A stretch of 64,000 nucleotides of DNA from Alicycliphilus denitrificans_A (GTDB taxonomy: Bacteria; Pseudomonadota; Gammaproteobacteria; Burkholderiales; Burkholderiaceae_C): positions 1,860,001 to 1,924,000 of the forward strand of contig NZ_CP126238.1 in NCBI RefSeq assembly GCF_044792555.1, given 5' to 3'. The translations under genes were made by a program, and so were the position numbers. The notes beneath the pieces are model-generated. The model did no database searches. It saw only the letters and a program-made list of their open reading frames with translations, and was not told the DNA's origin. Below are positions 50,614-60,620 of the stretch, in pieces. How positions within the stretch are numbered: position 1 is the stretch's first letter; each line of letters starts with the position of its first letter.

Positions 50614-52125
50614 TCAATACGCGTTGATCTGCGCAAATTCCCGCTGTACCGCGCCATGGGCCTTGCGCATGCTCGGCGAGGGCGAGGCGCTCAGCACGCT
50701 CACCAGCACCACCGCCAGCCAGCCCAGGATGAAGCCGGGCACGATCTCGTACAGGCCCAGCCAGCCGAACTGCTTCCACACCAGCACGGTGACGGCGCCG
50801 GTGACGATGCCCGCGAGTGCGCCCGCGCGCGTCATGCGCTCCCACCACAGCGACAGGATGATCACCGGCCCGAAGGCGGCGCCAAAGCCGGCCCAGGCGT
50901 AGCTGACCATGCCCAGCACCTTGGATTCGGGGTTGCTGGCAATGGCAATCGCCACCAGCGCCACCACCAGCACCATGATGCGGCCGACCCAGACCAGCTC
51001 CAGCTGGCTGGCGTTCTTGCGCAGGAAGGCGCGGTAGATGTCTTCGGTCAAAGCGCTGGAGCACACAAGCAGCTGGCAGGACAGCGTGCTCATCACCGCG
51101 GCCAGGATGGCCGCCAGCAGCGCGCCGGCGATCCAGGGGTTGAAGAGCTGCTTGGAGATCTCCATGAACACCGTTTCGGCGTTGGCGTTGACGGCGCCAG
51201 CGCCGGCCTCGTTGAGGGCGAAGTAGGGGATGCCGACAAAGCCCACGGCCACGGCGCCCATCAGGCACAGGATCATCCAGGTCATGCTGATGCGCCGGGC
51301 AGCGGGAATGGTCTGCACCGACGAGGCCGCCATGAAGCGCACCAGGATATGCGGCTGGCCGAAGTAGCCCAGGCCCCAGGCCAGCAGCGAGACGATGCCG
51401 ACAAAGCTGGCGCCGCGCATCATGTCGAACTTCTCGACAGCGACGATGGCGTGCCAGTCCTGGCCCGGCTGCAGCTGGCCCTGCACGGCCAGCCAGGCCA
51501 TCACGGGCGCCAGGATCAGCGCGGTGATCATCAGGGATGCCTGGATGGTGTCGGTCCAGCTCACGGCCAGGAAACCGCCGATCAGCACATAGGCGATGGT
51601 GCAGGCCGCGCCCACCCACAGGGCGGTGGCGTAGGGCATGCCGAACATGTTCTCGAACAGGCGCGCGCCCGCCACCACACCCGAGGCGCAGTACAGCGTG
51701 AAGAACACCAGGATCACCATGGCGGTGACGATGCGCAGCAGGTTGCCCCTGTCCTCGAAGCGGTTGGCCAGGTAGTCGGGCAGGGTCAGCGCATTACCGG
51801 CGCGCTCGGTGTACAGGCGCAGGCGCGCCGCCACCAGGCGCCAGTTGAGGTAGGCGCCGATCACCAGGCCAATGGCGATCCAGGCTTCGGACAGGCCCGA
51901 CAGGTACACCGCGCCCGGCAGGCCCATGAGCAGCCAGCCGCTCATGTCCGAGGCGCCGGCCGACAGGGCGGTGACGAAGCTGCCCAGGCTGCGCCCGCCC
52001 AGGATGTAGTCCGACAGGTTCTTGGTGCCCAGGTAGCCCAGTGCGCCGATGCCCAGCATCGCAACCAGGTAGATGGCGAACATGATCGCCGTGGGGTCGT
52101 TCCAGGAAAATTGCATGATGTTCAC
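50614..52125 (-). CDS. putP: Sodium/proline symporter
   Basis: A 503-residue SSS-family transporter with about 13 TM segments. Family marks include GRSLGSFVTALSAGASDMSGW (Na+ site of PutP), LLMGLPGAVYLSG and LAWGLGYFGQPHILVRF. Located 93 bp downstream of putA on the same strand, so proline import and oxidation genes are grouped. The spacer carries a hairpin-forming repeat. Confidence 0.92.
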   Translation of the reverse strand: MNIMQFSWNDPTAIMFAIYLVAMLGIGALGYLGTKNLSDYILGGRSLGSFVTALSAGASDMSGWLLMGLPGAVYLSGLSEAWIAIGLVIGAYLNWRLVAARLRLYTERAGNALTLPDYLANRFEDRGNLLRIVTAMVILVFFTLYCASGVVAGARLFENMFGMPYATALWVGAACTIAYVLIGGFLAVSWTDTIQASLMITALILAPVMAWLAVQGQLQPGQDWHAIVAVEKFDMMRGASFVGIVSLLAWGLGYFGQPHILVRFMAASSVQTIPAARRISMTWMILCLMGAVAVGFVGIPYFALNEAGAGAVNANAETVFMEISKQLFNPWIAGALLAAILAAVMSTLSCQLLVCSSALTEDIYRAFLRKNASQLELVWVGRIMVLVVALVAIAIASNPESKVLGMVSYAWAGFGAAFGPVIILSLWWERMTRAGALAGIVTGAVTVLVWKQFGWLGLYEIVPGFILGWLAVVLVSVLSASPSPSMRKAHGAVQREFAQINAY

Positions 52126-52138
52126 TATTTAATAAATA

Positions 52139-52172
52139 GCTGCCCGCGCTTGTATGGCGGGCGCTAGGGTCT
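52139..52172. repeat. Dispersed intergenic repeat copy
   Basis: AATAGCTGCCCGCGCTTGTATGGCGGGCGCT family member between putA and putP, with a GCCCGC / GCGGGC hairpin. Confidence 0.6.
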
Positions 52173-52218
52173 GTTTTTATTGAAAGCTCTTGTGGTGCTT
52201 TCCCGTTGTGCAGCCGTG

Positions 52219-55200
52219 TCAGGCCATGGTCATGAGCTGTGCGTTACCGCCCGCTGCCGCGGTGTTCGTGCTGATGGATTGCTCGTGCAGCAGGGCCGCC
52301 AGGTCATAGCCCTTGCCGGCCATCAGCTCGTCGCTGCTGCGGCTTTCCACGCGCACCAGGGCGCCCTCGCGGGCGGCCACCAGGGCGCTGATTTGCAGGA
52401 GCGCATCGCCATCGCCCTCGAACAACAGTGCGGCGATGGGGGCGCTGGCGTCCTGCAGGCTGGCGGCGTCGGCGCGCTGCAGCCAGGCGCTGCCTGCGTC
52501 GCCCAGGGCCTTGCTCAGCGCCTGCCAGGCGGCGGCGCAGCCCTGATCCTCCTGCGCCAGCAGCACATGGCAGGGGTTGCCGCTGGCCAGGGCCGCGGCC
52601 AGCTGGTGCACCAGGCCCAGCGGTGTACGCGGCAGCGCCCAGACGGGGCCGCGCGGCAGCAGGCGGTAGCGGTTGGCCTCGCCCGTGGGGCCGGGTAGCA
52701 GCCAGCTTGCACCCTGGCGCGCAGCCGAGAGCGCGGCGTCGCAGGCGGCGCGCGCCAGGGCGGCATCGACGCCGGGCAGCACCGTCTGCTGCAGCCGTGC
52801 CAGCAGTTCCAGCGTCGGCTCGGGCTGCGCGCCATCGGCGCGCGGCAGCGCGGCCAGGGCGGCGTTGGGCTCGCCCTGCACCAGGCGGTGCAGGTACAGC
52901 GGGCCGCCGGCCTTGGGGCCGGTGCCCGACAGGCCCATGCCGCCAAAGGGCTGCACGCCCACCACGGCGCCGATCACGTTGCGGTTGACGTAGATGTTGC
53001 CGGCCTGCACGCGCTCGCTCAGGTGCGCAATGGTCTCGTCGATGCGGCTGTGCACGCCAAAAGTGAGGCCATAGCCCGTGGCGTTGATGCCATCGACCAG
53101 GGCGTCGAGCTGCTCGCGCTGGAAGCGGATTACATGCAAAACCGGGCCGAAAACCTCACGGGTCAAGCGCGATGTGCTATCAATTTCAATAATTGCCGGA
53201 GCCACATAGTGGCCGTTCAGGGGCTCGGTGCCACCACGCTGCACGCGTGTGACCTTCTGGCCGGCGGCCTGCATGCGCTCGATATGCGCCTCGATCTGCG
53301 CGCGCGCCTGCTCGTCGATCACCGGGCCCACGTCGGTGCTCTGGCGGTCGGGGTTGCCCATGGACCATTCCTGCAGCGCGTCGCGCAGCATGGTGAGCGT
53401 GCGCTCGGCCACGTCTTCCTGCAGGCACAGCACGCGCAGGGCGGAGCAGCGCTGGCCGGCCGAGTCGAAGGCCGAGGCCAGCACGTCGGCCACCACCTGC
53501 TCGGCCAGGGCCGAGGAGTCCACGATCATGGCGTTCTGGCCGCCGGTTTCGGCGATCAGCGGAATCGGGTGGCCGTTCGCCGACAGGCGGCTGGCGAGCT
53601 GGCGCGCAATGATGCGCGCCACCTCGGTGGAGCCGGTGAACATCACGCCCGCGACCTGCGGGTGCGCCACCAAGGCCGCGCCCACGGTCTCGCCGCGGCC
53701 GGGCACGAGCTGCAGTGCGCCCTGGGGCACGCCGGCCTCGTGCAGGATCTGCACCATGGCCGCGGCCGTGAGCGGCGTCTGCTCGGCCGGCTTGGCCAGC
53801 ACGGTGTTGCCGGCGGCCAGGGCCGCCGCCACCTGGCCGGCAAAAATGGCCAGCGGGAAGTTCCAGGGGCTGATGGCCAGCACCACGCCCAGTGGGCGCT
53901 GCGTGGCGTTGTCGAACTGCGTCGCCACCTGGACGCCGTAGTAGCGCAGGAAGTCCACGGCCTCGCGGATCTCGGCCACGGCGTTGGGCAGGGTCTTGCC
54001 GGCCTCGCGCATGATCAGGCCCATCAGCGGCTGGCTGCGCTGCTCCAGCAGGTCGGCGGCGCGCGCCAGCACGTCGGCACGCGCCGCCGGGGGCGTGCCG
54101 GCCCAGATGGGGGCGGCCTGCGCGGCGCGCTCGGCGGCGGCCTGCGTTTCTTCGGCAGTGGCCTCGCGCACCCAGCCGACGATGTCGCTCAGTTCGGCCG
54201 GGTTGCGCAGCGCCTGCCAGCCGGGTGCCTGGGCCGGGTTGGCGGGCAGCGTGACCTGAGGTGGCGCGGCCAGGTAGGTCTGGCGCGTGCTGTAGAGCAG
54301 GGCGGCGGCCAGCGAGGCGAGCTGCTGCTCGTGCGCCAGGTTCAGGCCCTGCGAGTTGGCGCGCGCCTGCCGGCCTTCGCCGGCAAACAAATCATGGGGC
54401 AGGGGAATGCGCGGGTGCGGTGCGCCCAGGCGCCCCTCCTGGCTGGCGATCTGCAGCACGTCCTGCACCGGGTCGGTGACGAGTTCGGCCACCGGCACGC
54501 TGGCGTCGCCGATGCGGTTCACGAACGAGGTGTTGGCGCCGTTTTCCAGCAGACGCCGCACCAGGTAGGCCAGCAGCGTCTCGTGGCTGCCCACGGGTGC
54601 ATAGATGCGGCAGGGGCGCGCCAGCTTGCCTTCCGAACTGGGGCCGGTGACCTGCGCGTACAGCGGCTCGCCCATGCCGTGCAGGCACTGGAACTCATAC
54701 TGGCCGCTGTAATAGCTGCCGCCCACGCTGGCGGCCAGCTGGTAGATGCTGGCCAGGGTCTGGGCGTTGTGCGTGGCAAATTGCGGGTAGATGGCGTCGG
54801 GCGCCTCCAGCAGTTTTCTGGCGCAGGCCAGGTAGCTCACGTCGGTATAGACCTTGCGTGTGTACACCGGGTAGCCGGCCAGGCCGTCCAGTTGCGCGCG
54901 CTTGATCTCGCTGTCCCAGTACGCGCCCTTGACCAGGCGAATCATCAGGCGGCGGCGGCTGCGGCGGGCCAGGTCGATCAAATAGTCGATGACCTGCGGG
55001 CAGCGCTTCTGGTAGGCCTGCACCACGAAGCCTATGCCGCTCCAGCCGCGCAGCGAAGGCGCGGCGCACAGCGCCTCCATCAGGTCCAGCGACAGCTCCA
55101 GGCGGTCGGCCTCCTCGGCGTCGATGTTCATGCCGATGTCGTACTGCTTGGCGAGTTCCGCCAGGTGCAGCACGCGCGGCAGCAGCTCGGCCATCACGCG

Positions 55201-56220
55201 GTCGTACTGGGCGCGCGAGTAGCGCGGGTGCAGGGCCGAGAGCTTGATGGAGATGCCCGGGCCTTCGAAGATGCCGCGCCCGGCGGATGCCGCGCCGATG
55301 GCGTGGATGGCCTGCTCGTAGTCGCGCAGGTAGCGCTGCGCATCGGCATCCGTGGCCGCGGCCTCGCCCAGCATGTCGTAGCTGTAGCGAAAGCCCTGCT
55401 GCTCGTACTTGCGGCTGTTGGCCAGGGCCTCGGCGATGTGCTGGCCGGTGACGAACTGCTCGCCCATGAGCTTCATGGCGCGGTGCACGCCCTGGCGGAT
55501 CAGCGGCTCGCCGCCCTTGCCGATGACGCGCGTGAGCGCCGAAGACAGGCCCTTCTCGCTGTTGGTGGCTGTCAGCTTGCCCGTCAGCACCAGGCCCCAG
55601 GCGGCGGCATTCACGAACAGCGAGGGCGAGCGCCCGACATGCGAGCGCCAGTCGCCCTTGCTGATCTTGTCGCGGATCAGCGCGTCGCGCGTGGCCTTGT
55701 CGGGGATGCGCAAGAGCGCCTCGGCCAGGCACATCAGCGCCACGCCCTCCTGGCTGGAGAGCGAGAACTCCTGCACCAGAGCGGCCACGCCGCTGGTCAC
55801 GGGCGCATCGCGCAGGCCCTGCACCAGGCGCGAGGCCAGTTCACGCACCTTGGCGGCCTGGGCCTCGTCCTGCGCGCGCGCCAGCGGCAGCAATGCCGGC
55901 AGGCATTCGGTCTCGGGCCTGTGCCAGGCGGCGGTGATGGCGGCGCGCAGCGGGGTTTGCGGCAGGATCGACTGGGCGAAGGCGAGGAAAGGTTGTGCCT
56001 CTTGCGCGGTGGCAGGTTGCACCTCGTCCTTGCCGTCTTCGGGAGCGCCTTCGCCTGCGCCAAAAATCCGGAGGGTGGTGGCGCCGCGCTCCAGTGCATC
56101 CACATATTGCAGCACGGCCTGCTTGATCAGCCAGTGCGGGGTGCGGTTCAGGTTCTGGGCGGCGTTGCGAATGCGCTCGCGCAGCAGGTCGTCGACCTTG
56201 ATGCCAATGGTGGTGGACAT
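52219..56220 (-). CDS. putA: Trifunctional proline dehydrogenase / P5C dehydrogenase / repressor
   Basis: A 1333-residue PutA. Residues 1-47 form a ribbon-helix-helix DNA-binding domain (MSTTIGIKVDDLLRERIRNAAQ), about 200-520 the FAD proline dehydrogenase barrel (YDMLGEAAATDADAQRYL, SIKLSALHPRYSRAQ, RLVKGAYWDSEIKRAQ) and about 600-1060 the aldehyde dehydrogenase (AETGGQNAM Glu, GQRCSALR Cys). A C-terminal ALDH-superfamily-like domain follows. It oxidises proline to glutamate and, when reduced FAD is absent, represses put genes. ATG at 56220 is used. Confidence 0.93.
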   Translation of the reverse strand: MSTTIGIKVDDLLRERIRNAAQNLNRTPHWLIKQAVLQYVDALERGATTLRIFGAGEGAPEDGKDEVQPATAQEAQPFLAFAQSILPQTPLRAAITAAWHRPETECLPALLPLARAQDEAQAAKVRELASRLVQGLRDAPVTSGVAALVQEFSLSSQEGVALMCLAEALLRIPDKATRDALIRDKISKGDWRSHVGRSPSLFVNAAAWGLVLTGKLTATNSEKGLSSALTRVIGKGGEPLIRQGVHRAMKLMGEQFVTGQHIAEALANSRKYEQQGFRYSYDMLGEAAATDADAQRYLRDYEQAIHAIGAASAGRGIFEGPGISIKLSALHPRYSRAQYDRVMAELLPRVLHLAELAKQYDIGMNIDAEEADRLELSLDLMEALCAAPSLRGWSGIGFVVQAYQKRCPQVIDYLIDLARRSRRRLMIRLVKGAYWDSEIKRAQLDGLAGYPVYTRKVYTDVSYLACARKLLEAPDAIYPQFATHNAQTLASIYQLAASVGGSYYSGQYEFQCLHGMGEPLYAQVTGPSSEGKLARPCRIYAPVGSHETLLAYLVRRLLENGANTSFVNRIGDASVPVAELVTDPVQDVLQIASQEGRLGAPHPRIPLPHDLFAGEGRQARANSQGLNLAHEQQLASLAAALLYSTRQTYLAAPPQVTLPANPAQAPGWQALRNPAELSDIVGWVREATAEETQAAAERAAQAAPIWAGTPPAARADVLARAADLLEQRSQPLMGLIMREAGKTLPNAVAEIREAVDFLRYYGVQVATQFDNATQRPLGVVLAISPWNFPLAIFAGQVAAALAAGNTVLAKPAEQTPLTAAAMVQILHEAGVPQGALQLVPGRGETVGAALVAHPQVAGVMFTGSTEVARIIARQLASRLSANGHPIPLIAETGGQNAMIVDSSALAEQVVADVLASAFDSAGQRCSALRVLCLQEDVAERTLTMLRDALQEWSMGNPDRQSTDVGPVIDEQARAQIEAHIERMQAAGQKVTRVQRGGTEPLNGHYVAPAIIEIDSTSRLTREVFGPVLHVIRFQREQLDALVDGINATGYGLTFGVHSRIDETIAHLSERVQAGNIYVNRNVIGAVVGVQPFGGMGLSGTGPKAGGPLYLHRLVQGEPNAALAALPRADGAQPEPTLELLARLQQTVLPGVDAALARAACDAALSAARQGASWLLPGPTGEANRYRLLPRGPVWALPRTPLGLVHQLAAALASGNPCHVLLAQEDQGCAAAWQALSKALGDAGSAWLQRADAASLQDASAPIAALLFEGDGDALLQISALVAAREGALVRVESRSSDELMAGKGYDLAALLHEQSISTNTAAAGGNAQLMTMA

Positions 56221-56298
56221 GACGGAACTTCGGGAAGTATGTGAAAGGCGCAGGGGTGCAACCTGGAAGGCCGTCAATATCGTTTAATTTTTAAAAGG

Positions 56299-56317
56299 TT
56301 GCTATAGGGTTAACCCT
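56299..56317. promoter_or_regulatory. Possible PutA operator upstream of putA
   Basis: AGGGTTAACCCT palindrome (56306-56317) next to GTTGC (56299-56303), about 80 bp before the putA start. PutA RHH domains bind GTTGCA-type half-sites, so autoregulation here is plausible. Confidence 0.45.
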
Positions 56318-56335
56318 TTATCCCGCCCTCGGGAT

Positions 56336-58087
56336 TCAATGAAAAGTCCGCACACCCATTTCCGGTTGCGCCAGTGGCAGGGCGATGGTGAAGGTCGAAC
56401 CCTGGCCGACCTGCGAGGCCACGCGCAGCTCACCGCCCAGCAGGCTGGCTAGCGCGCGTGACAGCGACAAGCCCAGGCCGGTGCCGCCATGCTGGTAGCT
56501 GATGCGCTCGTGACCCTGGCTGAATTTCTCGAAGATGCGCCCGAGCTGTTCGGGCGGTATGCCGCTGCCGGTGTCGCGCACGTGGATCAGCACCTGGCGG
56601 GCGTTGTCGGAGGGCTGGGCCTGCAGCAGCACCTGGCCTGCGCTGGTGAATTTGATGGCGTTGGACATCAGGTTGTGGATGATCTGACGCAGCTTCAGCC
56701 GGTCGGTGAGCAGCGTGGGCGGCAATGGTGGCGTCAGCTCCAGTTGCAGCGGCAGCCCCTTGGCCATGGCGCTGCCGCGAAACAGTTCGGTCACCTCGCG
56801 CAAAAGCGCCGACAGGTCTACCGGCTCGGGGTGCACGGTCATGGCGCCGGCTTCGATCTTGGCCAGATCCAGGATTTCGGTCAGCAGCACGTTCAGGTGC
56901 TCTGCGCCCTGGCGGATGTGACCGGCTTGCTCGCGCACCAGCGCGTCGCTGCTGCGCAGCTCCATCAGCTCGGCAAAGCCCCGGATGCTGGTCAAGGGCG
57001 TGCGCAGCTCGTGCGACATGGCCGCCAGGAACTCGCTCTTGGCCTGGTTGGCGCGCTGCGCCTGGGCTTCGCTGCGCGTCAGCGCCTGGTGGCTGCGCGC
57101 CAGCCGGCACACGCTGGCGACGAAGCCCAGCAGCAGCACGCTGACCAGCGCCGTCAGCACCAGCACCGCGTTGCGCGTGTCGCGCCAGGCCGAAAAGGCT
57201 TCCTCCTGCGAGGTGGCGCACAGAATAGCCAGCGGATAGGGGCCGACCCGGCTGAAGCCGTGGATGCGCAGTACGCCGTCCGATGAGGGCGCGACGAGCG
57301 CGCCCGTCGTCTGCTGCTGGATGGCATGGTGCAGCTGCCCGGGCAGGAGCCGGTCGGTTGGCACGCTGGCGCCGCCGATGACGCGCGCGCGGATGGTGCC
57401 GCCCAGTCCGCTGAGGATCACGCCGCCCTGGCTGCCCAACTGCACGCCTTGATAGACCTGCTCGAAATGGCTCTGGTTCAGCGAGGCCACGGCCACGCCC
57501 AGCGTGCGCCCGTCGCGGTCGGTGATGCGGCGCGACAACTGGATGGTCCATGTCCCCGAGACCTTGCCCTGCAGCGCCCGGCTGATGAACAGGCCGTTGT
57601 GCATCAGGCCGGCGCTGACCGGCACCTGGCCGCCGTCGGGGCGCAGGTGGACGCGGATGTGCTCGCGTTCCATCAGATCGACGTTGCGGCTGCGCGAGCC
57701 GTCCGGATCGAGGTTGCTGCCGACGAAGCGCCCGTCTGCGTCGACGAAGGATAGTTGCGTGAGGATGTGCGGCACCATGCCGGTCTCGTTGGCGATGCGC
57801 ATCATGGCCAGGCCGCTGAAGCCATCCTCGCGTAGGCTGTCCTGCAGCTTGAACATCGCCTGATCGGCGGCATCCAGAATGCGCAGCGTGTGTTCCTTGA
57901 GCGCCAGGGCGGTGTTGGTGTTCTGGCGCATCTCGGCCTGCAGCGTCTCCTGCCACTGGCGGCCCAGCAGCACGGTGCTGCTGATCCAGGCCGTCAGCAG
58001 GAGGAAGGCACCAAGCACGGCGGCGATGACGCCGTAGCGTTGCGCCGAGTAGGGGCGGGCGGCAGATGGGAGGAAGGGCAGCTTCAT
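56336..58087 (-). CDS. Sensor histidine kinase
   Basis: A 583-residue membrane kinase. TM near residues 22-42, a periplasmic PDC/Cache-like sensor (about 45-300), TM near 308-328, then HisKA (MSHELRTPLTSIRGF) and HATPase (NLMSNAIKFT, DTGSGIP, GGTGLGLSLSRAL). No receiver domain. The start overlaps the stop of the upstream kinase gene (58084-58087), so both kinases are co-translated. Confidence 0.9.
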   Translation of the reverse strand: MKLPFLPSAARPYSAQRYGVIAAVLGAFLLLTAWISSTVLLGRQWQETLQAEMRQNTNTALALKEHTLRILDAADQAMFKLQDSLREDGFSGLAMMRIANETGMVPHILTQLSFVDADGRFVGSNLDPDGSRSRNVDLMEREHIRVHLRPDGGQVPVSAGLMHNGLFISRALQGKVSGTWTIQLSRRITDRDGRTLGVAVASLNQSHFEQVYQGVQLGSQGGVILSGLGGTIRARVIGGASVPTDRLLPGQLHHAIQQQTTGALVAPSSDGVLRIHGFSRVGPYPLAILCATSQEEAFSAWRDTRNAVLVLTALVSVLLLGFVASVCRLARSHQALTRSEAQAQRANQAKSEFLAAMSHELRTPLTSIRGFAELMELRSSDALVREQAGHIRQGAEHLNVLLTEILDLAKIEAGAMTVHPEPVDLSALLREVTELFRGSAMAKGLPLQLELTPPLPPTLLTDRLKLRQIIHNLMSNAIKFTSAGQVLLQAQPSDNARQVLIHVRDTGSGIPPEQLGRIFEKFSQGHERISYQHGGTGLGLSLSRALASLLGGELRVASQVGQGSTFTIALPLAQPEMGVRTFH

Positions 58088-60600
58088 TGCAGGGGAGCCG
58101 GCATGGTGTTGATGTGCTCGGCCGTGGGCAGGGTGATGTGGAACAGCGCGCCGTCGGGCGCCGGCGCGGCGGCGATGTGCCCGCCGTGTGACGCCATGAT
58201 CTTGCGGCAGATGGTCAGACCCAGGCCGGTGCCGCCCGAGCCGTCGCGCGTCAGGCTCGATTGCTCGAAGGCCTGGAAGATGTTCTCGAGTTCGGCCGGG
58301 GGAATGCCCGGGCCGTGGTCGCGTACGCTCAGGCGGATGCTGATCGGGTCGGGCTGGCTGGCGTCCAGGTCGATCGCGCCGCCTGGCGGCGAGAACTTGA
58401 TGGCGTTGGCCAGCACGTTGCGCAGCACCTGGGCGAAGCGCGCCGGGTCGATCTTGGCCTGCAGCGGCTCTGATCCCAGTTGCAGCCTCAGTTGCAGCTG
58501 CCTGCCCTGCAGTTGCGGCTGCAGCTCGGCGGCCACGGCCTCGGCGATGTCGCGCACGTCGTGGCGCTGGAAGTGGAAGGCGCCTATGTTGCTTTCGATT
58601 TTGGCCAAGTCCAGCAGGTCATTGACCAGGGCCAGCATGCGCTGGCCGGCGCCGTGAATGGTCTCGAACATGCCCGCCAGCTTGGCGTGCGCGCTGGCGC
58701 GGGCCACGCCCAGCTCGGAAAACCCCAGGATGGACTGCAGCGGCGTGCGTAGCTCGTGGCTGATGTTGGCGACGAACTCGCGCTGGGTGTGCGCGGCGCG
58801 CTGGGCCAGGGTGCACGCCGCCAGGAAGTCAGTGATGTCCATCTTGACCACTAGCACTCCGCTGGGCTTGCCGCTGGGCGCGCGCAGGCAGACCTTGGTC
58901 ACCTGCACGTGGCGCGCGCTGCCGTCCGGGCGCTGCAGGCGCTCCTGGTAGCGCACCGGCTCGCCGGTGTGCAGCAGTTCGTCGTTGTGTGCGTCCCAGG
59001 CCTGGGCTTCCTGCAGCGGCAGGAAATCCACGCTGCGCAGCCCCAGCACCTGTTCGCGGCGCAGGCCCATCAACTCCTCCCAGGCCGGGTTGATGGACAG
59101 GAAGCGTCCCTGCATGTCCACCAGCCCGATGGGCAGTGGATTGGCGTCGAGCAACTGGCGCGTCAGGTCGAGCTGCTCGTGCAGACGCTGCTGCGCGGCC
59201 AGCAGAGCCGTCACATCCATCGCGCTGCCGGCGAAGCCGCGCAGCCGCCCGGCGCGGTCGCGCAGTGGTACCACCGAGATGTCCAGCGTGCGCGTTTCGC
59301 CCCCAGGCCCGGGGACCAGAGCCTGCGCGGTGCGTACGCCCTCGGCCGCGCTGCCCGGTCTGAACAGCGCTGCCACCGCCTCGCGCGAGTCGGGCAGCAC
59401 CACCTCGTGCAACTGGCGCCCGCGCGCCAGCTCGGGCGGCTGCTGCGCCAGCTCCTGCCAGCGGGCGTTGACCAGGCGGATGGCGCCGTGCGCGTCGGTG
59501 CGGAAAATCAGCTCCTGCACACTCTTGAACAGCAGCGACAACTCCTGCTCGCGCCGCGCCGTGGCGTGCACGGCCTCGTCGCGCTCGCGCTGCGCCTGCT
59601 CGCGTGCCCGGGCGTTACGCCAGGCGATGGTGGTCATGGCGGCCAGCAGCAGCAGGCCCAGTGCCATGAACGCGAGTGGCCCGCGCAACTGGTGCCGCCA
59701 ATGCTGCACGGTGGCGGCATAGGGCTGCTCGACCACGCTGACCAGCGGATGGCTGGCGGCGCGGCGCCAGGCCAGCAGGCTGTCCCCGTGCGGCGTGGGC
59801 AGCGGGCCCAGGCGGCCCTTGTGGGACGGGGGCTGGGTGAACAGCGGGTGCAGGCGCAGGTTGGTGCCCAAGGGCTGCGGGGTGTCGCCGGCCTGGCTGA
59901 GCAGAGTGCCGTCCTCCAGCAGCAGCAGCGCCTGGGTGCCGGGCGGGCTGGCGTCCAGCAGTTGGCGCTGGTAGATGGCCAGGGCGTCGGGGTTGAGCAG
60001 CGCCAGCAGCAGCACCGGCTGGCCCTGCGCCGTGCGCGCGCCACGCGCCAGCGGGATGAAGCCGGCACCCGCCGCGGGCGAGGATGGTGCGCGCCGGGCG
60101 TACTCGGACAGGCTGCGGCCGGGCGCCCAGGGGGCGACCAGCATGCGCTCGTCCGCCACGCCCGCCGGTAGCAGGCGCTGCAGGTCGATGCGCACAGCCT
60201 CGGCCGCGGGGGTCGAGGCCAGCACGTTGCCTTTCAAGTCCAGAAGCGCCAGGCTGCGCACGTAGGGCAGGCTTTGCAGGTGGTAGTCCAGCAGCGTCTC
60301 CCAGCGTTCCAGCGTGAGCGCGCTTTGCTGCAGACCGTGCGCCAGGCTGTCCAGGGCCAGGCGGCTGGAGTCGAAGACCTGGCTGGCCTGAGCGTCCAGC
60401 ACGTCGGCCAGCAGTTGCAGGTGCTGGCTGTCGCGCTGGCGCGCGTGCTCCAGCTCACGCCACACCAGCGCCAGCGCGCTGCCCAGGATGGCCAGCAGCA
60501 GCGCCAGTCCGCCGGCGAGCACGCGGCTGCTGGCCTGGTGCAGCAGGCCGGCGCGGGGCCGCGTGGCGGTGGCCGGGGGTGGGGTGTCGTGTGGGGACAT
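58084..60600 (-). CDS. PAS-containing sensor histidine kinase
   Basis: An 838-residue kinase. TM about residues 28-48, large extracytoplasmic sensor (about 50-310) and a second TM near 310-330. Then two PAS modules (about 345-470 and 475-600; LFKSVQELIFRTDAHGAIRLVN, PIGLVDMQGRFLSINPAWEELMG), HisKA (ISHELRTPLQSILGF) and HATPase (NVLANAIKFSPPGG, GTGLGLTICRKIMASHGG). Pairs of kinases with a shared binding protein suggest integration of an outside ligand signal and an internal cue. The ligand is unknown. Confidence 0.9.
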   Translation of the reverse strand: MSPHDTPPPATATRPRAGLLHQASSRVLAGGLALLLAILGSALALVWRELEHARQRDSQHLQLLADVLDAQASQVFDSSRLALDSLAHGLQQSALTLERWETLLDYHLQSLPYVRSLALLDLKGNVLASTPAAEAVRIDLQRLLPAGVADERMLVAPWAPGRSLSEYARRAPSSPAAGAGFIPLARGARTAQGQPVLLLALLNPDALAIYQRQLLDASPPGTQALLLLEDGTLLSQAGDTPQPLGTNLRLHPLFTQPPSHKGRLGPLPTPHGDSLLAWRRAASHPLVSVVEQPYAATVQHWRHQLRGPLAFMALGLLLLAAMTTIAWRNARAREQAQRERDEAVHATARREQELSLLFKSVQELIFRTDAHGAIRLVNARWQELAQQPPELARGRQLHEVVLPDSREAVAALFRPGSAAEGVRTAQALVPGPGGETRTLDISVVPLRDRAGRLRGFAGSAMDVTALLAAQQRLHEQLDLTRQLLDANPLPIGLVDMQGRFLSINPAWEELMGLRREQVLGLRSVDFLPLQEAQAWDAHNDELLHTGEPVRYQERLQRPDGSARHVQVTKVCLRAPSGKPSGVLVVKMDITDFLAACTLAQRAAHTQREFVANISHELRTPLQSILGFSELGVARASAHAKLAGMFETIHGAGQRMLALVNDLLDLAKIESNIGAFHFQRHDVRDIAEAVAAELQPQLQGRQLQLRLQLGSEPLQAKIDPARFAQVLRNVLANAIKFSPPGGAIDLDASQPDPISIRLSVRDHGPGIPPAELENIFQAFEQSSLTRDGSGGTGLGLTICRKIMASHGGHIAAAPAPDGALFHITLPTAEHINTMPAPLQ

Positions 60601-60620
60601 GCGGAATTTTTTTCAACCTC

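Noticed and set aside
52888..56244. Plus-strand open frame of 1118 codons
   Set aside because: Antisense of putA, whose three domains and active-site residues are intact.
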